DNA of 8,321 nucleotides from Candidatus Rifleibacteriota bacterium (GCA_022704885.1 JAKJFO010000181.1:1-8321), one strand, 5' to 3'. Shown: positions 1-5,758, counted from the first letter of the stretch. Numbers and translations: made by a program. Notes: generated by a model not told the origin, from the sequence alone.

Positions 1-69
1 GAATTCTTTATACAACTATTCTAATCAACCATCCCCGATTTGTAAAGATAAGGCAGAAGCCCTTTGTGG

Positions 70-95
70 CCCTGCGTAGCTTTAGCGAAGCAGGG
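70..95. repeat. Small inverted repeat in the left intergenic region
   Basis: CCCTGC (70-75) pairs with GCAGGG (90-95). An inner GCT/AGC pair lies around the apex. It is followed at 96-113 by a TAATCGTTGTCGATTTTCG segment that resembles the TAATCG/ACGACAACG sequences at 7516-7570. No T-run follows on either strand, so it is not a typical intrinsic terminator. It is probably part of a dispersed intergenic element. Confidence 0.5.
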
Positions 96-110
96 TAATC
101 GTTGTCGATT

Positions 111-151
111 TTCGCACAAAGACACAGAGACGCGAAGAAGAAGAAAAGAGG
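111..151. repeat. Dispersed 'CACAAAGACACAGAG' intergenic repeat, forward copy
   Basis: The segment TCGCACAAAGACACAGAG, followed by CGAAGAAGAA, is purine-rich and non-coding. A diverged copy lies in the opposite orientation at 7750-7785. Read on the minus strand, that copy keeps TCGCACAAA, ACAGAG and CGAAGAAGAA in the same order and with the same spacing. Elements of this type are common in the intergenic DNA of several bacterial phyla. No function is established from this sequence. Confidence 0.6.
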
Positions 152-179
152 ATGACCAAGAGAGGTGCATCCGCAGTCG

Positions 180-194
180 CCCACAGGATGTGGG
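180..194. repeat. Perfect 6-bp hairpin CCCACA-GGA-TGTGGG
   Basis: CCCACA (180-185) and TGTGGG (189-194) are perfect inverted arms around a GGA loop. It is the first of three consecutive hairpins at 180-286. A competing fold could pair GCCCA (179-183) with TGGGC (202-206). No T-tract follows. Confidence 0.5.
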
Positions 195-212
195 TGATAC
201 TTGGGCGCATCA

Positions 213-257
213 GGATTAGGCTGCTCTTATGGCTTTAGCCATTAGAGCAGCCTATCC
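213..257. repeat. Long near-perfect palindrome (extragenic hairpin)
   Basis: The core at 217-254 is TAGGCTGCTCT, a T-T mismatch, ATGGCT, a TT loop, AGCCAT, and AGAGCAGCCTA. That gives 17 paired bases per arm with one mismatch. With one T bulged, GGA (213-215) and TCC (255-257) extend the stem to about 20 bp. Neither strand has a T-run next to the stem, so it is not a canonical intrinsic terminator. It lies about 140 nt downstream of the minus-strand operon. It could act as a transcript 3'-end stabiliser, as a REP-like palindrome, or as a remnant of a small mobile element. I cannot decide between these. Confidence 0.6.
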
Positions 258-266
258 GCAGGGCTC

Positions 267-286
267 CCCGGGGCGAAGCGCCCGGG
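267..286. repeat. GC-rich hairpin
   Basis: CCC (267-269) and GGGCG (271-275) pair with CGCCC (279-283) and GGG (284-286) around an AAG loop, with G270 bulged. This gives 8 GC pairs. No T-run follows on either strand. It is the third hairpin of the 180-286 cluster. Confidence 0.5.
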
Positions 287-294
287 TGATTAAA

Positions 295-308
295 CAGATT
301 GCGCCGAT
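295..308 (+). repeat. Dispersed CAGATTGCGC element, copy A
   Basis: CAGATTGCGCCGAT is identical over 14 nt to 7621-7634. It is also closely similar to the fuller copy at 5534-5565, which has CAGATTGCG, CAGATTACA and CAGATAATT in tandem. This copy runs into ATAATTTTTTAG, resembling the ATAATTTTCTG end of the 5534 copy, as if the middle unit had been lost. Confidence 0.55.
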
Positions 309-396
309 AATTTTTTAGAAATTTGAGCTGGCTGTGAAGATAGATCCTGCGACTGCGCTTTGCTTCGCGCATGACGCTATTGTGTGCTCGAACTTT

Positions 397-1149
397 TCAG
401 GATTTTATGCGGTAGATGAGGGGTTTGAGTTTGCGGGCGGCGGCGAGGGTGGCGAGGCCGGCGGCGGCTGCGAGTGAGAGGGGTTGCCAGAGTTTGAACG
501 ACCAGGCGCGGTTGTAGTGCTCGAAAAGTTCGATTTCGTGCGGAATCCCGGCGGTAAGATCGGTCGGGTCGAATCTGAGCAGAATAGCGCTGCAGTCGTC
601 GCCATCGTAAACCGCGGTGGTCTGCTGTTCGAAAGCTTTGAAACTTTCGGTGCCAGTGTCGGCGGGAATGCCGTTGAGCGCTGGTTGCAGCTGCTGCGCG
701 CTCAGCGCTGCTGCGGCGCCTTCTGAGACGAGAAGAAGAATGGTGCCGGTTTCAACGGGTGTCGCCGATTCGCGTTGTTCAAGCCAGTGCTGGCCGGGCA
801 GGGCGGCGAGCAGACGGCAGGTGCCGGTGGCAAATGCAGCTGTAATGCCGCGGGTGATCCAGACCGCGGCGATGTCGCAGAATCCGCTATTGATTAGTTC
901 AGGCGGGGCGGCGGCGATCGCCAGGTCGTAAGCTTCGTGCAGACGGTGCAGATTTTCGTCGCCGCCGGTTACTGGCGCGATCTCGCGCAGGCGCTGGCGG
1001 ATTGCCCTGGCAGTGTGTTCTGCCAGCGCCTTCCCGGCTGCGCCCTGGCCATCGGCGATGATGGCAAGACGCAGATCAGGGTCGACCAGCAGGTAGTCCT
1101 GGTTGTCGTCTCTGATGCTGCCGGTTTGCGAGAAAGACTGAACCTGCAT
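397..1149 (-). CDS. Degenerate PP2C-like phosphatase with possible C-terminal anchor
   Basis: This 250-residue protein looks like a PPM/PP2C-type Ser/Thr phosphatase. Residues 10-18 (GSIRDDNQD) match the family's 'G.R..NED' opening. LAIIADGQG at 28-36 matches the 'DGMGG' metal-binding motif. VSEG at 141-144 sits where 'SDG' is expected, and GDDCSAILLRFD at 183-194 matches the closing 'DD.T.....' strand. In known PP2C enzymes these acidic residues bind two Mn or Mg ions and hydrolyse phospho-Ser/Thr. Here the SDG aspartate is Glu143, and the usual 'GDSR' reads GTCR (109-112), so activity may be altered or lost. Residues about 219-238 are hydrophobic and are followed by basic residues, suggesting a tail anchor. 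It is the last gene of the operon. Its ATG lies 1 nt after the ATPase stop (TGA-C-ATG), so translation is probably coupled, with only a weak GGA upstream. The fold call is fairly safe; activity and substrate are not. Confidence 0.75.
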   Translation of the reverse strand: MQVQSFSQTGSIRDDNQDYLLVDPDLRLAIIADGQGAAGKALAEHTARAIRQRLREIAPVTGGDENLHRLHEAYDLAIAAAPPELINSGFCDIAAVWITRGITAAFATGTCRLLAALPGQHWLEQRESATPVETGTILLLVSEGAAAALSAQQLQPALNGIPADTGTESFKAFEQQTTAVYDGDDCSAILLRFDPTDLTAGIPHEIELFEHYNRAWSFKLWQPLSLAAAAGLATLAAARKLKPLIYRIKS

Positions 1150-1150
1150 G

Positions 1151-4100
1151 TCAGATTCCGGCGGGCGCTTTGTGGTCGAGCATGCGGGTGTGCGCAGCGA
1201 CGAGCTGCTGCACCTTTTCGACGACGTCGAGCAGGCCTTTCGAGCGCAGGCCGGCGATCAGCGCATCGACGAAAACGAGCTTGACCTTGGGGTGGGTCGG
1301 TTCGACGTAGCCGGCGCCGCGGTCATCGCCGAGGATCCAGTAGGTCAGACGGTCGCAATAGGGAACCCAGTTCGAGAAGTCGCTGAAGTCGGAGTAGGCG
1401 CTGAGTTTGGGTATGACGATCTGCGGCACATACTCGATCTGGTTGGCGGCGTTGATGTAGATACGCTCGTTTTCGGGCACGATGGGCGCGATTTTGAGGT
1501 TCGGCAGGGTGACCTTGAAGCGGGCCTTGCCGAAGTGGTTGATCGCGATTTTTTCGGCAATGGCTTCCCATCTGGCGTTGATTTCACGCACTTCGTGAGC
1601 GTAGTTGAACAGTGCTTTCTGAAAGATCTCGTTGGTTTTGAGCTCTTCGATGCAGTTCTCGAGCGCCATGAAATGCGAATGATTGAACAGGCTGCCGAGC
1701 ATCTGGCCGAGGCCGTTATTGATGAAATGGCGGCGGGTGAGGTGTTGTGCGGCCTTTTCGGGGGTGATGTGCAGGCGGTCGTTAATCAGCCATTCGGTTG
1801 CCTGGCGGGCGGTTTCCATGGCTTCGGATGATTTCCATAGTTCGGATTGTTCGTTGAACTGCCATGGCTTGAAACGGCCCGGGTAAGCGTTTTCGATGAC
1901 CTGAGAGAGGTTCTGGTTGAACAGGTCGAGAAGTTTGGAAAGCCCGTTGGTATGGAATTCGCGTATCGAGATGCGCTTGGGGATTTCTTCAACCGGCATG
2001 CCGAGACGTTCTTCGACGAGCCAGCGGGTGGCACTGGCGGCGACTTCGAGGCGGTCTTCCTGGAACCAGATAAGCTGTTCTTCTTCGGCGAACTGCCAGG
2101 GTTTGAACACGTTTGGATAAAGATTATTCACCAGCTGAAAGCAGGAATCACTGAATTTTTCGAGCAGGGAGCCGAGGTTGTTTTCCTTGAAAATGGCGCG
2201 ACTGAGCATTACCGGCAGGTCGCCGCGGCTGCAGCCTAGTTTTTCGCTCATCAACCACTCGAGGGCTTCTCTGGCGCAGGTGATAAGATCGCGGTTTTCA
2301 AGCCACTGCGCGGTTTCGCCGAACTGCCAGGGCTTGAATTTGCCGGGGGCTGCCAGTTCGATCATGGCAGCCCGGCTGCGGTTGGCCCAGAGGTAGATCT
2401 GCTCGAGACCTGAATCAACGATGAACTGTTCGCTGAACTGTTCGGGCAGTTCTTCGGGTTTCTGAATTTTGTGGCGAAGTTTTTCGAGCGCGATTTTTAT
2501 GGCCTGGGCAGCCCATATCGGAGCCTGAGTCTCGTTTTCGAAGATGCAGGCCGGCAGTTCTCCGTGCTTTTCGAAGATCATACCGATGATGTCGGCGATG
2601 TCGGCTTCGCTCATTTCTTCGGGCGTTTTGCCAAAGTAGCGGTTGAAGCCATCCTGAGTGCGCTCGAGGTTGCGCATCTGTATGAGTTCGCGCACCTGCA
2701 GCACCGGCAGATGAAGCTTTTCGGCCAGCTTTTCATCGCTGAAGAAAAGATATTCTTTTTCGAGGGCCGTGATGATGGTTTTGATGACCGGGTCATTGAG
2801 ATCGATAGATGCGCGTTTTTGCTGTGAGGGCTGAGGAACGACGGCTTGAGCCTGCATCGGATTTGGTTGCATGGCTGCAGACATCGGCTGCATCTGCACC
2901 GGCATGATGATGTTGGAACCACCCTGTGCGCCAAGCAGTCCGGCGAGCGGAATGCGCTTTTCTTCGTCGTCGGAAGGAGTTACATAGACGACTTCTTCGA
3001 GCGTCGATTCGCCAGCCATGGCGAGATCGATCGCCATTTCGCGCAAGGTGCGCATGCCTTCGAGGCGGGCGACGCGCTTGATCGCCATTTCGGTGCCGCC
3101 TTCTATGATGACATCCTTCATCGAGGCGGTAATTACCATAGTCTCGTAGACGCCGGTGCGGCCGAGAGTGCCGGTCTGGTTGCATTCACGACAACCGGTG
3201 CCTTTGTAGAATCTGGTTCCGATCAGTTTGCCGGGGTTGAGGTTCAGGCGCTGAATGATGCTCTGTGAAGGGCGGTATTCGGCTTTGCAGTGCGGGCAGT
3301 TGCGGTGCAGAAGCTTCTGAGCAACGACAACGCGCATGGCGGCAGTCACCAGATAAGCCGGCACGCCCATGTTTATCAGGCGGTTGATACTGGCCGGAGC
3401 ATTGTTGGTATGCAGGGTCGAGAGCACCTTGTGACCGGTCAGAGATGCTCTGAACGCAATTTCGGCAGTTTCGAGATCACGGATTTCGCCGACGAGAATG
3501 ACGTCGGGGTCCTGGCGCAGCGCTGTGCGCAGGCCACTGGCGAAGTCGAGGCCGATCTTGTCGTTGATCTGTACCTGGGTGATGCCTGGGATGCGGTATT
3601 CAACCGGATTTTCAATAGTGAATATGTTGATCTCGGTGCTCGAAAAGTATTTGAGCATGCCGAACAGCGTAGTGGTCTTACCGGCACCGGTCGGGCCGGT
3701 GACGAGAATGAGACCGTATGGTTCGTCGAGGGCAGACTTGAGGCGTGCGAGATCTTCAGGAAAGAAGCCGATGTTGTCGAGGTCGAACTTCGATTCGCGC
3801 TGCAGGATGCGCAGAACCGCCTTTTCACCGAGCAGGCTGGGCACTGTGCTGACGCGGAAGTCGATTTCCTTGTCCTGCATTTTTACCTTGAGGCGCCCGT
3901 CCTGGGGGAGTCGGCGCTCGGCGATGTCGAGGTGCGAAAGAATCTTGATACGGCTGATCAATGGTGCCAGCAGGCTTTTGGGCCCGGTCATGGCGTCATG
4001 CAGAATACCGTCGACTCTGAATCGCACCAGAAGTATGTCTTCGCGCGGTTCGACGTGAATGTCGGAGGCGCGCTTGAGAATTGCCTGCTTGAAGATGGCG

Positions 4101-4657
4101 TTGAGAAACTGGACGACAGCGCCCTGCTCGGAAGTCTTGCGCACGACCTCGATACCTGAATCGGCAGCTTCCTGCAGCTCGCTGCGTGATTCGTCTCCTG
4201 CAACTGAAAAGCCTTCCCATGAATAAAGCTGCCTGATAGCCAGCTCTATCTGGTTTTTGGGGGCGATCAGCACTTCAAGCTTGCACTGGGTAAGAAAGGC
4301 GATCATGTCGGTGGCCATAATGTCGAACGGGTCGGCCATTACAACGGTAAGCTTGTTGCCTTCGCGCTTGTAGGGAATCATCTTATACTGTTTGGCCTGA
4401 TATTCAGGAATCAGCTGCAGAATCTTGGCATCGACCTTGATATTGGTGAGGTCGACGACAGAGATTCCGAGAAATTCTGCCCAGAGTTCGAGTATCTGGC
4501 GCTCAGAGAGAAACCCCAGTCTGACTATGATGTTTTCGAGCCTTTCGAGGGTTTGAGCCTGAATGATTCTGGCTTTATCGAGCTGTTCTTCACTCAGCAG
4601 GCCTTTCTGCAGCATCAGCCTTTCGACGGTCTGTTTTGTAGTAGCGATGTTGTTCAT
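1151..4657 (-). CDS. GspE/PilB-family ATPase with a repeat-rich C-terminal extension
   Basis: The first 560 of 1168 residues are a type II secretion/type IV pilus assembly ATPase, the cytoplasmic motor that extends pilus or pseudopilus fibres. In order there are an MshEN-like N-domain (about 10-147); ASDIHVEPR with FRVDG (197-217); Walker A GPTGAGKTTT (321-330); an Asp-box region ENPVEY (349-354); Walker B DVILVGE (385-391); a His box GHKVLSTLHTNNA (408-420); and a zinc site C454/C457 with C489/C492. All key catalytic residues are present. A Met/Gln/Pro linker (581-613) leads to an HTH-like segment (about 640-664). Four copies of a 72-78-residue repeat follow (about 713-1006), three of them ending in FKPWQF (774-779, 851-856, 929-934). 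A unique domain follows at 1007-1168. Family members are usually about 500-600 residues, so the second half is an added module. ATG 4657 has a strong GGAGG 5 nt upstream. GspE versus PilB cannot be settled without the partner genes. Confidence 0.93.
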   Translation of the reverse strand: MNNIATTKQTVERLMLQKGLLSEEQLDKARIIQAQTLERLENIIVRLGFLSERQILELWAEFLGISVVDLTNIKVDAKILQLIPEYQAKQYKMIPYKREGNKLTVVMADPFDIMATDMIAFLTQCKLEVLIAPKNQIELAIRQLYSWEGFSVAGDESRSELQEAADSGIEVVRKTSEQGAVVQFLNAIFKQAILKRASDIHVEPREDILLVRFRVDGILHDAMTGPKSLLAPLISRIKILSHLDIAERRLPQDGRLKVKMQDKEIDFRVSTVPSLLGEKAVLRILQRESKFDLDNIGFFPEDLARLKSALDEPYGLILVTGPTGAGKTTTLFGMLKYFSSTEINIFTIENPVEYRIPGITQVQINDKIGLDFASGLRTALRQDPDVILVGEIRDLETAEIAFRASLTGHKVLSTLHTNNAPASINRLINMGVPAYLVTAAMRVVVAQKLLHRNCPHCKAEYRPSQSIIQRLNLNPGKLIGTRFYKGTGCRECNQTGTLGRTGVYETMVITASMKDVIIEGGTEMAIKRVARLEGMRTLREMAIDLAMAGESTLEEVVYVTPSDDEEKRIPLAGLLGAQGGSNIIMPVQMQPMSAAMQPNPMQAQAVVPQPSQQKRASIDLNDPVIKTIITALEKEYLFFSDEKLAEKLHLPVLQVRELIQMRNLERTQDGFNRYFGKTPEEMSEADIADIIGMIFEKHGELPACIFENETQAPIWAAQAIKIALEKLRHKIQKPEELPEQFSEQFIVDSGLEQIYLWANRSRAAMIELAAPGKFKPWQFGETAQWLENRDLITCAREALEWLMSEKLGCSRGDLPVMLSRAIFKENNLGSLLEKFSDSCFQLVNNLYPNVFKPWQFAEEEQLIWFQEDRLEVAASATRWLVEERLGMPVEEIPKRISIREFHTNGLSKLLDLFNQNLSQVIENAYPGRFKPWQFNEQSELWKSSEAMETARQATEWLINDRLHITPEKAAQHLTRRHFINNGLGQMLGSLFNHSHFMALENCIEELKTNEIFQKALFNYAHEVREINARWEAIAEKIAINHFGKARFKVTLPNLKIAPIVPENERIYINAANQIEYVPQIVIPKLSAYSDFSDFSNWVPYCDRLTYWILGDDRGAGYVEPTHPKVKLVFVDALIAGLRSKGLLDVVEKVQQLVAAHTRMLDHKAPAGI
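1640..2521 (-). repeat. Tandem 77-78-residue protein repeats (FKPWQF) inside the ATPase gene
   Basis: The four units cover approximately residues 713-779, 780-856, 857-934 and 935-1006. Each has a helix of the type A-x-E-W-L-x-x-x-L, then an 'ipk..s...F..NGL..LL..F' segment, then 'Al...YPg.FKPWQF'. The FKPWQF codons lie at 2321-2338, 2090-2107 and 1856-1873. The last unit keeps F.NNGLGQMLGSLFNHS but ends in NCIEEL instead of FKPWQF. The units are diverged at DNA level apart from these motifs, so the duplication is old. From memory, the pattern resembles the 'AYPGKFKPWEF' repeats of Bacillus proteins annotated as DUF4046. That similarity is unverified. Confidence 0.8.
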
Positions 4658-4662
4658 TGATT

Positions 4663-4667
4663 CCTCC
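4663..4667 (-). promoter_or_regulatory. Shine-Dalgarno site for the ATPase gene
   Basis: On the minus strand the 15-nt gap between the upstream stop (4673-4675) and ATG 4657 reads GAGCCGGAGGAATCA. GGAGG lies 5 nt before the ATG. This fixes the start and shows that both genes share a transcript. Confidence 0.85.
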
Positions 4668-4672
4668 GGCTC

Positions 4673-5428
4673 TTATCTGACTTCGACGCGGAAAGACCTT
4701 CGCTCGAGCGATCTGGTGGCGTCCTGGGTGTCGTGATGGGCATACAGATGAAACTCGACATGTCCAACCCGTTTCGGGTTGAAGGTGACAACGACTTTGT
4801 CGGCGGTTCTGTTTATCGATTGAATGGCTATGCGGTTGTCGTTATAGACGTAGTCGATATGCCATTCGAGTTCACGTTTGCCGGAATAGCGCGGCAGTTC
4901 AATGTCGAAGAACTGATTCAGACGGGTTTCGATAATCTGCACGGGCTTGATTTCTGCCGGCAGCAGCCTGATCTGACAGTCATTGGAAACGAGATGGCGC
5001 GGGCTGATCATGACCATGCCGTGTGCGCTGTAGATTCCGTGCGGAAGTGGAGTGTCATTGCGGTCGACGGTCAGCCAGGTCAATTGCTCTGAGCGAGTTT
5101 CGCCGCGTTTCAACGGAATTGTGTGTGGTGCGTCGGCCCAGATACTGCCCTGTGACCATCTGAATATCTGAGTTCTGCCGTGATAGGCGGCGAGATCCCA
5201 TTGCTGCCCGGTCGGGTAGTGAAGGTTGACCGTATGGTTGGTGCGATTGCGAATGGTTATGGTAAAGGTCGCCACGCTGCCCGAAATGAGTTCGGCTTTT
5301 TCCGGGGTAATGGTTATCTGAAGATCGGCGGGGTTGACAAACTCCCACTTGCGGTAGCTTTCAGCCGACAGACTGCCCGTCGTCAGAAATAACACAAGAA
5401 TAGCAGAGAGAAGATATTTATGTTTCAT
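4673..5428 (-). CDS. Secreted BsuPI-domain protein with a chagasin-like C-terminal domain
   Basis: This 251-residue exported protein begins with a Sec signal peptide: a KHK basic end, the hydrophobic stretch LLSAILVLFLTTGSL, and probable cleavage after SLSA at about 22/23. Residues about 40-140 fit the BsuPI beta-sandwich family, named after the Bacillus intracellular proteinase inhibitor. Visible marks are TITIRNRTNHTVNLHYPTGQ (56-75), FRWSQG (89-94), the 'l..Ge' stretch LKRGE (106-110), and LPHGIYSAHG (128-137). Residues 160-251 form a second beta-rich segment, NQFFDIELP to RSFRVEV, whose layout recalls chagasin/I42 inhibitors, but the NPTTGY loop is absent. Most BsuPI-domain proteins have unknown roles, so inhibition of a protease is only a possibility; adhesion or envelope assembly is equally open. 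It is the first gene of the operon. There is no Shine-Dalgarno site close to ATG 5428. Translation may start on a leaderless mRNA, given the promoter just upstream. Confidence 0.75.
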   Translation of the reverse strand: MKHKYLLSAILVLFLTTGSLSAESYRKWEFVNPADLQITITPEKAELISGSVATFTITIRNRTNHTVNLHYPTGQQWDLAAYHGRTQIFRWSQGSIWADAPHTIPLKRGETRSEQLTWLTVDRNDTPLPHGIYSAHGMVMISPRHLVSNDCQIRLLPAEIKPVQIIETRLNQFFDIELPRYSGKRELEWHIDYVYNDNRIAIQSINRTADKVVVTFNPKRVGHVEFHLYAHHDTQDATRSLERRSFRVEVR

Positions 5429-5436
5429 AAGACAAG

Positions 5437-5465
5437 ATGATACAACACCTCAGCGACTCTGCAAA
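5437..5465 (-). promoter_or_regulatory. Candidate sigma70 promoter of the minus-strand operon
   Basis: Read on the minus strand, TTTGCA (5465-5460) and TATCAT (5442-5437) are separated by 17 nt. The -10 matches 5 of 6 consensus bases and the -35 matches 4 of 6. Only CTTGTCTT lies between the -10 and ATG 5428, so transcription would start within a few nucleotides of the start codon. That agrees with the missing Shine-Dalgarno site. The same -10 hexamer is used upstream of the PurD-like gene. Confidence 0.5.
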
Positions 5466-5533
5466 GCATTTAGAGAAGAAGAAGAAAACTCTTACAAATC
5501 TGCAGAGATACGAGGAAGAAAGAAAAGAATCCA

Positions 5534-5565
5534 CAGATTGCGCAGATTACACAGATAATTTTCTG
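5534..5565 (+). repeat. CAGATTnnn triplet, dispersed element copy B
   Basis: Three 9-nt units stand in tandem: CAGATTGCG, CAGATTACA and CAGATAATT, followed by TTCTG. Related copies are at 295-308 and 7621-7645 on the same strand. An inverted one at 7686-7715 reads TCTGCGCTGATCTGG and then TTTGTGGAT. Confidence 0.6.
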
Positions 5566-5677
5566 AAAAACTCAAAAAGACACAAAGAAAACCTTTTATC
5601 GAATTTTAGAATGACTTATACCCGATAATTATGAAAGGTAACAATCGGACTCAGAAAAGTCGAAAGGCTTGAACAGC

Positions 5678-5707
5678 GCTCGTGCTCGTGCTCGTAATCG
5701 TAATCGA
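5678..5707 (+). repeat. Hexamer tandem array (GCTCGT)3-AATCGT-AATCGA
   Basis: Five consecutive 6-nt units run without interruption, each ending in TCGT or TCGA. A shorter, interrupted version is at 7508-7527: GCTCGT, GT, GCTCGT, AATCGA. The array is about 50 nt upstream of the -35 of the next promoter. It could be a simple sequence repeat or protein-binding iterons; nothing in the sequence decides between them. Confidence 0.6.
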
Positions 5708-5758
5708 TTTTGTTCTTAGATCACTATAGCGAGAGCGTCAGGATGGGGCGCAGGGGCA

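Larger units (their letters stand above)
1..396. other. Gene-free left end with repeats and hairpins
   Basis: I find no convincing gene here. The longest open stretch running off the left edge closes at a TAA at 96-98, and its second half is repeat sequence. The region carries fragments that recur in the other two intergenic gaps of the window: a 'TTCGCACAAAGACACAGAG' type element at 111-151, CAGATTGCGCCGAT at 295-308, and CGCGCATGACGCTA at 366-379. It also carries several inverted repeats, listed separately. No hairpin followed by a T-tract is visible downstream of the minus-strand operon that ends at 397, so its terminator is unresolved. Confidence 0.7.
5466..5758. other. Divergent intergenic region with repeat debris
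   Basis: This lies between the minus-strand operon and the plus-strand gene at 5850. It holds a purine-rich stretch (5473-5530) like the one at 111-151, a CAGATT repeat cluster (5534-5565), the hexamer array (5678-5707), and a fragment AGCGAGAGCGTCAGGAT at 5728-5744 that vaguely resembles the GCGTCAT elements at 366 and 7571. The 63-codon frame starting at 5437 translates repeat sequence and is not accepted as a gene. Confidence 0.6.

Noticed and set aside
1..98. C-terminal end of a plus-strand gene entering from the left
   Set aside because: A frame is open from position 3 to the TAA at 96-98, but half of it is the hairpin repeat at 70-95. It has no recognisable protein motif, and other frames are open as well.
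213..257. Long palindrome as the terminator of the minus-strand operon
   Set aside because: No T-tract follows on the minus strand and it lies about 140 nt past the stop codon. It is kept only as an unexplained hairpin.
1148..1831. 227-codon plus-strand ORF opposite the ATPase gene
   Set aside because: It is the antisense shadow of a well-supported coding region. Its composition is low in variety and it has no recognisable domain.
3290..4159. 289-codon plus-strand ORF opposite the ATPase core
   Set aside because: It lies entirely antisense to the conserved Walker and His-box region. Its length is explained by the codon bias of the real gene.
5534..5565. CRISPR-like array from the repeated CAGATT units
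   Set aside because: The units are 9 nt with no spacers, and no cas gene is present.
5437..5628. 63-codon plus-strand ORF in the divergent intergenic region
   Set aside because: It translates the purine-rich and CAGATT repeats (Lys/Glu stretches and STDCADYTD), has no Shine-Dalgarno site, and its start overlaps the minus-strand promoter.
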